A stretch of 64,000 nucleotides of DNA, taken from contig NC_072460.1 of assembly GCF_027596085.1 (NCBI RefSeq), positions 15,514,826 through 15,578,825 of the forward strand, read 5' to 3'. Below the pieces are notes generated by a model, which saw nothing but the letters and a program-made list of their open reading frames with translations, was not told the origin of the DNA and did no database searches. The stretch is from Anoplopoma fimbria. Taxonomy: Eukaryota; Chordata; Actinopteri; Perciformes; Anoplopomatidae. This document shows, piece after piece, positions 9,343 to 32,189 of this stretch; within the stretch, counting starts at the first letter, position 1; the number at the start of each line of letters is the position of its first letter. A program made the position numbers and the translations under genes.

Positions 9343-10035
9343 CTGAAAAGGATGAGGATTTTGGTTACAGTTGACTGTAATCAGTAACTCAATATTGGAC
9401 ACACAATTACTTTGAGAGTGTTCATCATGTAAAAATAGAGATGGGACAGATTCCAGTTTCAATGTTTGTACTGTATATTAAGTACGCCTTGTATGGCGTG
9501 AATTTGCATCAAAACACATTATTACTTCAGTAAAACGGCACATCAGGGCCATTGTAGGTAAAAAAAAAGAAAAAAAAAAGAAAAATGACAGCACTGTGAG
9601 AGGGGAGAAATATTCCAAGAAAAAACGTGATATTATCTAAGAATGAAATTATGCGAATAAACTCACAAATTAACGAGAACAAAACTCAAATCAGTATGTT
9701 GTTTTCTCCAGAAAAGGCCAGATTCACTCAAACTTCTCTTCTTATGCTACTACGGAGACTATTATCAGAAAAACAACAACAAAAAAATACCCAGCACTAT
9801 CACAGTTTTTTTCTTATACATTGAGGACTTTATAATCTCAGTGAATATCAAAGTTTTTTCTCTGAATATCAACCAGTTCATTCTTTTTTATTTTTTTTAA
9901 CTACAGGCAATATACCACCGTAAAAAAATAAACTAACTGAAAATAATTAAATTAATCAAATTTTACCAAGCTTTAAAGAGGAACAGACAAGAAGGCGATA
10001 ACAGCCACTTAATGGGAGAAGTAGAAGAGCATTAC
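9343..10035 (-). other. lama5: lama5 intron 8, AT-rich with A-runs
   Basis: 693 bp between exons 9 and 8, with interrupted poly-A near 9559-9590 and 9775-9787. Words like ACTCACAAATTAACGAGAA suggest a degenerate repeat, but no family could be assigned. Confidence 0.6.
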
Positions 10036-10154
10036 CTGACAGTTGAGGCAGACTCCTCCTCCTCTGTTGTGTCCGTGGATGTCGATGCTGCCTCTATTCT
10101 GATCAACCTCGGGGTCGTAGAAACAGTCAAACGAGTGACGGTGACAGTTACACG
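10036..10154 (-). CDS. lama5: lama5 exon 8: first part of LE2
   Basis: Residues 359-398 include CNCHRHSFDCFYDPEVD and NRGGGVCLNCQ, matching the LAMA5 LE2 segment with its characteristic long insertion before GGGVC. It is 119 bp, phase 1-0; acceptor tttcag|CG, donor TCAG|gtaat. Exons 8 and 9 together encode one LE repeat. Confidence 0.94.
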
Positions 10155-11164
10155 CTGAAATACAAAACATAAAACACATAAAATACAGTTTGAAAGCATG
10201 TAATGGACAGCGACAGTATAGGAGTAAAATGTCATTGAAATATCAGTAATCTTTTTCCTGTAGTGTTATTTTAACAAAATAAAACAGACAAAAAACAAAA
10301 GTTATTTAGTGTAAAAGTTGGGAATCACAGCTGAGCATTTTCACATTTTGTATTTATTCTATGAAACTGAAAAATTATCAATTTAGATATTTTACATACT
10401 TATATTATTTATAAATCCAATGTTGGGTTTTACAACATTTTCATAAAGAATGGATTGATTTTGAGATGATGAATGATAAATTCTTGCTGCAATATAATTA
10501 TTAGACAAAACAAATTCTATATGACATCATTAACTTTGAGCTCATAGTTCTTTACACAAGCAGGTGAATTAATAAAAAATAACAGATGCATTGATGCTCA
10601 CGTCAACTTGAGGGTAAAAACTGCTGCAAAGCAGGAGACATGAAGCAGGACAAAAGAGAACAGAGAGGAGGAAAAGAGGAAACAGGAGAGGGAAAGAGAG
10701 CAAGCGGTTAGTTAACACGTAGTTAATAATAAGTACAGTAGTAGATATATGTATAATGTATGGACAGAAAACCCTGGTATCATTTCTCAGCTGTTCAGAA
10801 GATCAAGTTAATGTTTCATCACATATTCAGTGACAGGTTTGTCTGAAACAACCTCAATAATCTGAGGCTGCTCTGTGAAGTCACTTGTCGTTGTTTTGAA
10901 ACCTGTTTCCTCATGCAGGTGTTCATTGAGCTTACACACTCCGCTGAGGATCATGTTCAGCTTGTGTCCAAACAAATCAAAAAAAAGGAGAGAAATGAGA
11001 GAAGCTGTAATTAACGCCCCACAAGCTTAATTATTTCCTGACATTTTATGAAAGTTAGTTTTAAGACTCTTTGAAGTTTGAAGTAGAAATAAGAAGGTGG
11101 GGGATATTTTATGAATCATAAAAGGGTTATTTCATGTCTGATTACCGGCAGTGATCAAAGACGG

Positions 11165-11310
11165 TAGTGTTAAAAGAAGAAGAAGGTTAGAAGAAGAAGA
11201 CAAAGAAGAAGTGTTTGAAGACAAAGTAAAAGAACAAAAAGTAGAAGAACAAGAAGACAAAGACAAACTCAAAGACAAGATGAAGAAAAAGAAGAAATTG
11301 ACAAATGATG
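11165..11310. repeat. AAG/AAGACAA-rich purine repeat in intron 7
   Basis: Degenerate repeats of AGAAGAAG, AAGACAAAG and AAGAACAAG. It lies in the 3.3-kb intron 7 (10155-13475), which otherwise shows only AT-rich sequence and the TG tract near exon 7. Confidence 0.7.
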
Positions 11311-13292
11311 AGAAAATGTGTAGCTAATGCCTTTGATAATGTAAATAGAGACTAATGGAAGCCTGACTTAATGCAATTGTTCTTCATTTTAATATAAATT
11401 ATAATAAAATGTAAATTATCTTAACATAGCATAAAAACTGGAAAACAAGAGAAACAGCTAGTCTGGGATGACAAAAACAAAAAACATTTGATATTTTCTG
11501 CAGGATTATTTGTAGGACTATTTATTGGGCTTGCGAGTGACTTCATGAAGTCTTGTTATCACCATTAGCAGAGAAGACAAGAAAAGGACTTGTGTTTGTG
11601 CTTGTGTAACATAGTCCTTTCATTATATGAATAAAGAGGAAGCGGAAGTCTAACGGCCCAAACTTGACGTCATCATTGTACATGTAAACATACAGTCAGA
11701 AGATTACATACATTCTTTAATTTAACCTAAGATAAAGAAAGAGAACTTAATGCTTAAGACACACACGTAAAAAATCCTGACCGACGTTTGCTCTTCATAC
11801 AGAGTCAGTGAAACCCAGATACAGAGCTTTTTGTTCTTATCTGACCCTCAGCGCCTGACAGGTGCCGGCTGAATAAACCAGCGCTCCTTATCCTTCAGCT
11901 CTGATAGTGGTGAGCGTTTTTCTCAGACCTGAGGCACATTTGACTTTTTTCCATTCTTGAAACCAAACCAAAAAATATATATCAAAAGACTTTTAAAGGA
12001 CAATTGAGTGCAGGAAACTAGCAGACCAGAATAACTCAGCTGATAAATGGGGACAAACTGCTTCACTCTGCTCTTTTATATATCAGCAGATTATATATCG
12101 TATCAGAAATGGATACTTTCATCAGTCTTTTATAAAGACTGGAACATAATACACAGGTTTCTGTAATGTAATTATATTCATGTATCCAAAATAACATTTA
12201 AACATCATAAGAATTCATGCAGCTTTGTTTTCCTGGCACAGGTTGAAAAAAGAGATATGTATTATTTCATTATTATCTGATAGACATTCTTCCAGCTGAC
12301 ATATGAACAGAATCTGATCCACTATAGTCTCACTCTATCTGCAGTATATGCCTGACTCTCCCTCTCTCTGTAGTTTCATATCATGTTGCCCTTTGATGAC
12401 CCTTTTGCCATTGTGATACTCATGTTGTTCCTGTTAAATATAACTGCAGCTTTGATAACAGACGGCTCACGCATGTAAATATAACCAGAGCTTTGATAAA
12501 TCAAGACTGCAGGAGGACGCAGTAAAGGTTTTATGGCATGATTGAAGCTTTTAGCTGATAGTTTTCAAAAATTCTTTAGTCAGCCATGTTTGGGGCTTAA
12601 AATTAGTTTGAAATATACTGAGCTTGTGAATGTACAAGCAGAGAGAGCGTTATTTCAACATCTAAAAATCCAAATTACAACTTTCCTCATAAAAGGGAGT
12701 TTAGTTCATTTAAAAACAGACCGAAAAAAGTCCCCCTAAAATGTTTTATTTGTGATGTAATTGAGAATTACACTACCCACCGACCTATAGTGTAACAGCA
12801 AAGTCTCTGATTGATGGAGCTCGCTGTTACCATGGAAATGTTTACTGCACCAGTAAACGGCTGGTGGGAGTATGGGCTTATATTACAAAATAGATAACCA
12901 AAATGTGTTCCTGAAATTATTTAAGAATTTGAGAATTGCTGAATTTGTTTTCTCTTTCACAAACGGGTTATTTGTGATGATCCAGAGGCAGCAAGTCGCT
13001 ATTCTCTAGGGTTTATGGGACAACTAGTTCCTTCACTCTTTAGCACCAATATTGCAGGAAAGAAGTATTCAAAATATGCTGATTATATTCCTGCTCATAT
13101 TCAACCAGACGTCCTGAAGGAATTTTGCTACAGACACAGTTCAGATGTGTGAAAATGATCAAGAAAGTTAACAGCAGCACTGCAGACCATGTGTCTGTTT
13201 AGCTTCATTAAATTAAGGCCAACTCATTCTGTTGAACCAACACACAAAAGAAACACATTCCTCTGCAGGGATCACTGATTTAACTATGTGTG

Positions 13293-13401
<109 letters not shown>

Positions 13402-13475
13402 CCAAGCATGTGTTATCCACAGATGCTTGTGTGTGCGTGTGCATCAGTGAACACAGTATCATGACTCCTACTCAC

Positions 13476-13591
13476 ATTCACACTCATTGGCATGGTAGGT
13501 CGTGGCTGGTTTCCACGGTAACTGGTTGTATCCGGCGCAACAATGGTCACAAGACAGGCCGCAGGTGTTGTGCTGACAGTCACACTGTAAC
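13476..13591 (-). CDS. lama5: lama5 exon 7: remainder of LE1
   Basis: Residues 320-359 include [34 protein letters not shown] and ANECE. This completes LE1 with the cysteine spacing of LAMA5. It is 116 bp, phase 2-1, acceptor tttacag|GTTAC, donor GAAT|gtgag. It lies between two roughly 100-bp dinucleotide tracts of opposite sense (13296-13400 and 13690-13793). Skipping would break the frame. Confidence 0.94.
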
Positions 13592-13686
13592 CTGTAAACA
13601 ATAACAATAGCAACAGTATCAGTAAAGAAAACACCAGCTATAGTTTCAAATGACTCACTCACTGTATGCTCTCTCACACTCACACT

Positions 13687-20576
<6,890 letters not shown>

Positions 20577-20666
<90 letters not shown>
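20577..20666. repeat. (TG)n microsatellite, intron 6
   Basis: About 45 uninterrupted TG units. A loose CA-rich stretch follows at 20820-20870. Confidence 0.95.
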
Positions 20667-20670
<4 letters not shown>

Positions 20671-21195
20671 TTTCAAAACAGGTAGACAACCACAAAAAAC
20701 CTGAACAAACACGCACTAATGTAATCATGCAATACACCAACATATTATTAAATGAAACATATACGGCCCACTTCCACTTCTCATGAAACACCTACACTTA
20801 TCTGGAATTTCACAGACTCAAACACACACATGCAGACACACACGTACACACACACACATCTACACACGCAGTTCATCCACACACATCAAAACAGGCTCTG
20901 TCTTGTTATACTGCTCCAACAAAAACAAATATATATAGGACAGGAAGTTTATTCGTATGGAAGTTTTAATCAGAATTATACACCTTCCTCTCCACCTCCA
21001 GCTGTTTGGCTCCCATGAAACTGTATGAACACCCTGAGAAAAACTGAACTTTTTCTACCACTTCCCATCATCCTCCTTTGTCACCTAATACTCATTGCCC
21101 TCTGCAGCACACAAACATTTGCATAACAAAATCAAGTCAAAACAATGTTGGTCTGCCACAAGTCTGTGATTCATGACAGTTCAGTCTGACTCACA

Positions 21196-21309
<114 letters not shown>

Positions 21310-21359
21310 TGTTTTGGTTAATCGACCCTTTGAAGGTCAGGTATCAATTTGTATCTTAC

Positions 21360-21457
21360 TGGTAGGGGTTGTTGGGCTCCTTGGCGTTGCAGGCCTCAGC
21401 ATGTCCGTTACACACACAGCGTCCTCCGATACTGATGTCTTTGATACTGTAGTAATA
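21360..21457 (-). CDS. lama5: lama5 exon 6: end of LN domain and start of LE1
   Basis: Residues 288-320 begin with [19 protein letters not shown], the C-terminal LN motif running into the first cysteines of LE1, then [13 protein letters not shown]. It is 98 bp, phase 0-2; acceptor tttacag|TAT, donor ACCA|gtaag. A long TG tract (plus strand 21199-21308) begins 51 nt into the following intron. Confidence 0.94.
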
Positions 21458-21728
21458 CTGTAAAATAAAAACAATGTTTTAGTTGAAGGAATATTTTGAC
21501 ATTTTGGGAAATATGATCGGTTGCTTTCCGACCTTAGAGTTGGTGAGAACATCAGACACCAAATAAAGATGATTAGCTTAACACAAAGGCCTGAAACATC
21601 AACTCTGAAGCTCACTGATTAAAATGTTACATGTTGTTTGTAAAATGCTGGTAAGCTGATTTTTTTTTTTTATATCCTTTGAACAGATCCAGGTTAACTG
21701 CTTCCTGTTTCATTTTCTAATGGAAAGA

Positions 21729-21805
21729 CTGGTAACACTTTATATAACATCCATGTCTATAATGCATTATAAAACCTACTTATAATGCCTTATGATCTGC
21801 TTATA
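21729..21805. repeat. Candidate short repeat: GGTAACACTTTATATAA / TTATAATGC type
   Basis: The sequence GGTAACACTTTATATAACA followed by several TTATAATGC/GCATTATAA words matches my recollection of a short dispersed repeat of fish. It lies in intron 5 (21458-21941). Confidence 0.4.
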
Positions 21806-21941
21806 TCATCAGTGCTGAAAGTCTGGAGCAACAAACTGGAATAAAAGTTGCAATAAAGGAAGTTTTATTCTCTTTCCATCAGTCATTATTTGAAAGAATA
21901 TGGTATTAATAAAGCATTCCTAATTGGTTGAATTGCGTTAC

Positions 21942-22112
21942 CCTGCGGGTGACAGTGGGGTCACGGAGCGCCTTTCCCATCAGGTGTCCCAGCAGCGTGT
22001 TGGTTCTCAAGAAGCGAAGCCTGATGTTGGTGGCCTTGGTGAAGTCCCTCAGTACTGGTGAGTAGGAGAAGTTCAGGGCCCCGGGCCGACCGTTCACCAA
22101 GGACACCACAAC
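21942..22112 (-). CDS. lama5: lama5 exon 5: LN domain
   Basis: Residues 231-287 cover [37 protein letters not shown] and [16 protein letters not shown], close to tetrapod LAMA5 along the whole exon. NFS is a conserved N-glycosylation sequon. The exon is 171 bp, phase 0-0, with acceptor cctccag|GTT and donor AGG|gtaac. Confidence 0.95.
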
Positions 22113-22432
22113 CTGGAGGAGGAGGACAGACTCTGGTTATCAGCTGACCAACAGGTGTGGAAATATAAACATTACAGTCTGGGAAAGTCCTGCAATCTTC
22201 AAAAGGGATGATATCCACCAAATCATATTCACAATTTGATATCATGGCCCCAGAAAAAAATGTTGGTTTTCATTCTGTATTGCATGATAATAGTGCAGGG
22301 TTGTTTTCCTGGAGTAAACTTAATATGTTTGTGAAAATATGCTTATTTTAAATACAGTGTACCATCATGTCATTCTTTTGTAGAATTTTAAAAAATAAAT
22401 GGAAAAATAGACTTTTGGCACATTTACAGTAA

Positions 22433-22535
22433 GGGCTGGGTGATAAGTCAATATGATGATTTATCGTCTTTGGAATTACACTGGATTCGTATCGTGGCAA
22501 TATCATGTATAAAGATATTATAATACACAATTACG
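22433..22535. repeat. Candidate repeat with GGGCTGGGTGATAA start, intron 4
   Basis: AGGGCTGGGTGATAAGTCAA followed by TATCGT/ATCGTG-rich words is like a widespread fish repeat family; a related element is seen at 53240. The rest of intron 4 (22113-22646) shows nothing else. Confidence 0.4.
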
Positions 22536-22646
22536 TCTATGACCAACGTTTTCTGTGTATCAACTAATAAATAAGCTGACTAATTGTTCAGCTCTACAGC
22601 TGTGGACCAAGTAATTAAATTACATTATACACAAACACACACTCAC

Positions 22647-22765
22647 CTCTCCATTCTCCAGTGGGACGATACGGGAGTATTCGGTGGTGCAGACGATGTC
22701 GTTATCATTGCTGATCCTCTCAATGGTCCTCTGTCCAAAACGCTCAATACAGTCTCTCTTGGAGG
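22647..22765 (-). CDS. lama5: lama5 exon 4: LN domain
   Basis: Residues 191-230 include [31 protein letters not shown] sequence (here [16 protein letters not shown]). It is 119 bp, phase 1-0, donor GAG|gtgag. The acceptor, gtatgtag|CC, is unusual: upstream on the transcript strand lies an alternating TG tract rather than a C/T-rich tract. Skipping this exon would shift the frame. Confidence 0.93.
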
Positions 22766-22776
22766 CTACATACACA

Positions 22777-22780
<4 letters not shown>

Positions 22781-22864
<84 letters not shown>
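22781..22864. repeat. (CA)n microsatellite directly upstream of exon 4
   Basis: About 42 CA units, with an imperfect CA extension to 22768. In the transcript it is (UG)n occupying the pyrimidine-tract position of the exon 4 acceptor. Confidence 0.96.
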
Positions 22865-22865
<1 letters not shown>

Positions 22866-22889
22866 GCATACACACACACAAAATAGAGA

Positions 22890-25141
22890 AAGGGGGGAGA
22901 GAAAAGAAAACCGTCACCAATCCCAACCACATTTGCAAACGTGTTAAACATGAGGAATGTGAATCATCTTGAGGCATTTTAATGATGTGTCTCGGTGTGA
23001 TAATTAAAGGAGGGTCCAAGTTTGATGGAGGTGTATATTTAAGTTCTCCTTTGGTTCTACTTAAATATACCTCAGCAGCCTTTTCAACAGCTGGAATGTC
23101 ATCAATAATCATCAGCTTCCAACTACAACCCTAATTCTGTATGACTCTCTTTAAGGCTTAGCTACTTTAAAACCAACTCTGATCTAAATCAATTTAAATC
23201 CAAAGACTACTGATTTACCGATACCTATTTAATAATCAATTCCTCATTTAAGATATAAAAATACTAATCAGAAGCAATCTCATAATTGAATCTAATAAGG
23301 GCATGTATATAACCTATTTGTAAACACATATGCATGACAGCAAGATATTTTCCCTGATTGATAGGTCATAAGCTGTTAAAACTGCTGTGCTTGTATCCGA
23401 CACATACTTAGTCAGTTATTTAGCTCCATTAAAAAGTGTGTGACCAAATGAACCCAGCTACAGGTGTTTAAGCACCCAAAAAGGTTGGTTGAATCTCAAT
23501 GATATCTAATCTCTGTTCATCTTATTTAATTCCATCGCATCATTTATATGTTAGCATGTGTTGTTTTGGTTTTAAAGAAACGAACCTCTGCCTTTTACGA
23601 ATAATCAAACTGTAAGTGTGTCTGACAGTTTGAGATTTCAGCTTGTTTTAGTCACATTATTTCTTTATGAAGTTATATTCCTTTCACTTTATCTCAGATG
23701 TGACCTTGACGCAGAGGAAGAATGAAAGTCCACGAAAGCAAGACAAAGAAGAGGAGGCAAGGTTGATTTTATAATGACACAATGTCACATCCAACCTTAC
23801 CTCCAACATCTACAGCAGTTCAAAAAGTTTAAAAACAGCCCTGAGATCACCAGCTAAACTCCTCTTCGCTTGGCTGCCGCCTTTGACCTTCAGTCAGAAG
23901 CTCCGCTGGGAGGTGGAGAGCTCTGTGCTCAGCAGCAAGTTAGCCTGAATGCTCCGCCGGTCCCCACTGGGAGCCAACAGCGAGAACCAGAACCAGGACT
24001 CTCAGACCCTGCTGCAGTAAAAAGGGACACTGGTGTTCTAAAAAAACTACCGCTTTTGTCCACATGGCCCGCCAAGCTCAACACAAATAAAAAGTTCCCC
24101 ATATAGTAGCGGTGAGGAGGGGATATCACAATCGGCCCTGTTCTGGCTCGATTCATATAAGGGGACTGAATGCTTAGATTTTGGGGGTGCATACTTTATT
24201 TAAGATCCAGTTAGCAGCACTGAGGTCAGCTGTCAATGTCCAGTGTCTGTCAATGGCTCATCGCTTGTCATAGGTCTGGGAACCAGATGTGCCATATTTA
24301 GGAAGCCTCTGGGCCAAGAACATTTAGCTACCTGGGAAAATTATAACACAGCGTTGGCTGGCAGAAATAGTTGAAAAATGTCATTGAAGCCTTATTTATC
24401 CAAAACACTGTCACTTGAAACTTGTCAATATCAAGACCGCTTTTAGCTGCATGTAACTTTCGAGTAGAGGGAATTTTAAGAGCTTAAACGAGTCGCAGGT
24501 TCTTGATCTGGTGTGGAGAGCATTAAATAAACAGACATTGAGTCCCTCTGAGTATACTGGTATAAAGTATGCATGCAGTAACGTCTTCACCAGCAATCAG
24601 AGAACAAGCTATGGTGAACTCCCGGTTTTTAAGTTGACCGACTTCATCTTAAAGAATTCCAGGGTAAAGATGGCTATCAAACAGAGATTTAATTTCCCTT
24701 GCATCTTGGTACACCTGGAGCAGCTTTCAATAATCCAAATGAATGAGTAGACGGATGAGGCAGACCCAAACCCCCTCTGTCTCTTTCTCTTCTACTCAGG
24801 TGAACATCAAGCTGTGACCTGTTGGCAGACATGCCTGGAATTCCCCTACAGCCCACCTGGACTGACAGCTGCCACAGCCAATCAGCTAGCAGCTCTATGA
24901 TGTAATGCCCCCCCTCCTCCAAGCTGACCGACAAACTAACGAACCAATCAGCCCCTCTGCCCTCGGGGCTGCTGTTAAACTCTGAGATTAGAGGGAGAAT
25001 TAAATCCAACCCTGGGGGAGGTTAGGAAAGCATGAAGGGATACTGATGGAATCTGACTCTGGTTGCTTCTTATGACCAAACACCTGGAGTCACACACGTA
25101 TGCATGCATTATATAGGTGAATTTATATGTGCAATACTTAC
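22890..25141 (-). other. lama5: lama5 intron 3, no gene recognised
   Basis: Contains a GC-richer block (about 23865-24120) with a 78-codon open frame that resembles no known protein; its wording suggests a dispersed repeat. The rest is AT-rich. Confidence 0.55.
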
Positions 25142-25259
25142 AAGCAAAGTACTGCCAGGGTTGGTAGGTCTGACCAAAGTCGACGGATCTCTCCAGAACC
25201 CAAAGGTCCGGACGGGGAGAGTTAGCGAACTTAATCAACACGTAGGCAACATGGAAGAG
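25142..25259 (-). CDS. lama5: lama5 exon 3: LN domain
   Basis: Residues 152-191 of the LN domain include [18 protein letters not shown] and [15 protein letters not shown]. The exon is 118 bp with acceptor tctgcag|CTC and donor GCTT|gtaag, entering in phase 0 and leaving in phase 1. The join to exon 2 (LDLGQ-LFHVAY) and to exon 4 (YFAS-SKRDC) recreates the conserved LN sequence exactly, so no exon appears to be missing in the 28-kb intron. Confidence 0.95.
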
Positions 25260-25996
25260 CTGCAGAGACACAGAGAAGAAGGCATTCACGTTATTCAAAC
25301 ATTCAAACTTATTCAAAATACAAGATGATGAGAAGACATTATTTATAACTGCAACATTGCAAATTACTCTAAAGTAAAAAAAAAATACAACCACGGCATC
25401 TGAAAAGAAATAAAAGGAAAGGATAGACAAGTAAGTAAAGAGGTAAAAAGAAAAAAAAGGGAAAAAAAGGAAGGGATATTAAATTAATTGAAATAAAAGG
25501 GAATAAAACTGGAAAAAAGAATGTAATGGGATTGAAAGAGGAGAAAACAAACAAATTAAACCCTTGTGGTCAAAAGCGGAAAAGCGAGCTGGCAGCTTCT
25601 AAGAGAAGCAGTTGTTGTTCAACAGTTGACCTGTGAAACCAACTACAGTGCATCTGATCTGTTATGTCGTGTTACATGTTAAGCTACGAGGTATTATCAA
25701 AAAACTGATTCTTGTCAGTAATGAGCACCAGGTGCTATTCAATCACGCTCTCAGGTTTCAGCCCAGCGCTCCGGCTGTCTGCAGCCTCTTCTCTTTCACT
25801 TGTCATCCCTCACTCATTTCCTGAAAAGGCCCTGAAGCTCGTTAGACGACGATGACAAACTGCTCTCATGGGCAAAGAGAAGTTCAGCTGCACTGTTTTG
25901 TCTGTCAGACCTTGAAACAGAACACACTGAAATAACAAGATGACGCACATAAGAATCTAGCAACTAATCACATTTAATTTTTACACATCCTCTGTG

Positions 25997-26098
<102 letters not shown>

Positions 26099-26372
26099 GA
26101 TAGCGCCTTTTTAAATGTAGCATATGACGATTTAAAGTTTATTTAAATCTGCAATTAAATTGTAATTATTCACAAAGTTGTCTCTCTTGGGTTTTGTACT
26201 TGTTTGTTTCCATCAATAAACAAGCCTTTGTAATGGCTCAAAAACGACTTTTTCAATCTGAGCATCAGCAGATTATGCACGATAAGTCAGGCATGCTACA
26301 AGTTGAATAAATCTCCATTGTTATTATCTTCGCCCTTATTGTGATACTCTTAATTTCTTCAGAGGTGAAGAC

Positions 26373-26373
<1 letters not shown>

Positions 26374-26459
<86 letters not shown>

Positions 26460-26472
26460 ACACACACACACA
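26374..26472. repeat. (CA)n microsatellite, intron 2
   Basis: About 49 CA units with one interruption (T at 26455). It lies 277 bp from the (TG)n tract at 26000-26097 and in the opposite sense. Confidence 0.95.
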
Positions 26473-26986
26473 GCATGCAAAGACATTGACGAACTTACAC
26501 AGAAAGACCTGCAAGAACTAGTACTATCACTGTGGAATGCTAGAAGTGTATGTGTTGCAGGCTCATGAATGAGAGAGGAGGAGGATGGAGGGATGGAGGA
26601 GGAGGAGGACATGTCATCTCAGTTGACAGAAGAGACTCATGTTCATCCATCCATCTCCATCTGTCCAACCACTCATACTCTGTTGCTGCAAACCCAAGGA
26701 CCACTGGGAACTTTGTCTGTATCATAATATTACAACACTGCAACTGTCAAAACATGATTTACAACATTACTCAAACATGAAATCAAAGAAAACTCAGACT
26801 GCAACTCTGTGTTTTTATGTGATTAAAACTCTAAAAATGGGAATATGCATTAAATTCCTCCACTCTGGTCACATTTGTTGTTTTTTAATTTGGTATCCAG
26901 AACTATCTGTCAACATGTATAGAAAGAAAGAAGTCATAAGAGACTTTAAAATGCACTTTGTTATGGAAGACATATGAGCACATATG

Positions 26987-27134
<148 letters not shown>

Positions 27135-28281
27135 TGAATGAGATCTAAAAAGGACAGGAAACAGAAAGCGTGGCCTCTGCACATCCCTCGGGGCCAAAGA
27201 CGTTGGAGGACAAATCCAGAAACATTCCTCTGATTCCAGGGTTAACTATTGACCAGCTCAGGGAGCTACCTGAAGTTCAGAGCGAATCCTTTGAACCAAA
27301 GACTTCTAACTGAAAACACACGACTGAACATGCAGAGATCAGGTGAGCTGCTTTGAACTTCAGACGATTGAAAATGGTATGAAGCTGAATGAAAAATCAC
27401 CTCCAACATTATTCATATAGTCTTTGATTCTGAAGGCAACAATCGACTTTAATTAAATTTGTAGGTCTTGTCACCAAACGTATCCCTACATCTAAGATTT
27501 CTCATGCATGAATGAATGAACTTCAGCCAAATCCCTATATAAAACGGGCTCAACAAATCTTAATGAACTGGAAAGATCACAAACCATCCTGCTTTGCGAT
27601 AATTGGCCATTGGCCACGTAGAGGCCATAGTGTGTGAATCATAAGTAGTGTATTGTTCTTTATTTTAAATGTATTATAAAATTGTAATGCTGCTAGTAAT
27701 CAATTTTATTAAATGTAGCACTCATCTAGTTCTGTCCTTTTATTTTTGTAAAAGTAACGGAATAGAGTTAGTTTAAAACAAAATCCTAATTACAAAACAT
27801 AGCTCAATGTAGTCCGTTACACCCCGATATACAGAAACTGTATTGATATTTCTCTCAGCAGTCATAACTTAAAAATATATTTTTTGCAGTCTTTGTCAAT
27901 CAGGATGAACGTTGCAGAGCCAGATATGTGATTGGCTGTTGCTTTGGTGAGACAGTCACATCACTGACTACGACCTGCTAAAGCTGAGGTTTAACAATGC
28001 ATTATTCAACAATTTCATTAATTTAAGTTGTCATATGATTATCCATTTCATGAATCATTTATCCATAATGAAAGAGGATCAGTGGTGAAAAATAATCATA
28101 AATTGCAGCTCTTATAGGAAAAGTAGCGTTGATTTTTCAAATCAAAAACTGTTAACCCAGTAGTTTAAGATAGAGGTGACTAAAAGTGGTTACCCTGTGT
28201 AATCTAGCACTACTCAATCTCTTTCGCTCTCTCTCAGCTGTCTGTCTCCAGCACTCGGTGGGAGTCAGTCTGTTGCCTGGT

Positions 28282-31149
<2,868 letters not shown>

Positions 31150-31177
31150 CACACACACACACACACACACACACACC
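31150..31177. repeat. Short (CA)n, intron 2
   Basis: About 14 CA units, about 100 bp before the long (TG)n at 31279 and in the opposite sense. Confidence 0.9.
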
Positions 31178-31276
31178 ATCTCCAATAGAAGAAGAAGAAG
31201 TGAAAAGTTGATTCACGTCTTCTATCAGTGTATCTGCCGCTCTGGATAGACAGCAACTGCTCTGTGTGTGTGAGTG

Positions 31277-31399
<123 letters not shown>

Positions 31400-31655
31400 A
31401 TGAGAGCGTTTCCCAGGGAGGGAAGGTTCATTCTTCACATTCCAGGTTTCTAAGTATCTTTCTTGTACCTCTCTTTGCTTCCTAATCCTCCCTGAACATG
31501 TACTCATCTATCTCGCTTTCTCACTTCCTTCCTCACTCTCTCTCTCTTTTCCTTTCGTTCCAACACACTTTTAGGATCATGTTCAGAGCAGCTTGTGATC
31601 ACAATGCCCTGACAGATGTGAAAAAAGGAATGGATAGGTTCTATGTCATGCATTT

Positions 31656-31906
31656 AAGGGCGTTCTCACTCCTGTGAAAGTCTGGACCTAGATTTGTGTT
31701 TTTGTTATATTTTATCGTTTGATCCGGGTAGTTTTGGTTTCACAGCGCAATAAACCCTTTTACAGTTTAAAAACAATGACTTACATAAGAGTTTGCGGAA
31801 TGCAATAGTACTCGGTCCCGGGGAAGTTTCACACCTGTAATTTTGGTTTGGATCAAACAGAAAAGTCTGAAAGTCTGGACCAAACGAGGCAGGTGTAAAA
31901 CGGACC
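31656..31906. repeat. Candidate MITE with short terminal inverted repeats
   Basis: The left end AAGGGCGTTCTCACTCCTG and the right end CAGGTGTAAAACGGACC are imperfect inverted complements. The inside contains AAGTCTGGACCAAACGAGG and TTCACACCTGTAATTTTGG. This fits a roughly 250-bp non-autonomous DNA transposon of a kind I recall from fish. No transposase is present. Confidence 0.45.
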
Positions 31907-32189
31907 GCTTTACTGGCAAACAAAGATGTTGCAAAAGGTCCCTTTCAAAGAGAATTGTTGCAGCTATTAAGCTTGCAATGTCAAGTGAAATTTCCAGTGT
32001 AGTCCACACATTTTAAATGAACATTATCATCCCCACTTCCATGGAGGAACACACAAAAAAAAGAGTAAAGTTGGTTAACGACTGGCTCATAATGTGTGCA
32101 TGTGCCATTAGAAGAAGGAAGAAACCAACAAGTTGTCCAACCCAAATTTTGTTGTATGAATTTTTGCATGGAAGAGGAAATTAATTTCT

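Noticed and set aside
23870..24106. 78-codon plus-strand open frame
   Set aside because: No recognisable domain, sits in an intron, and the surrounding block looks like a dispersed repeat.
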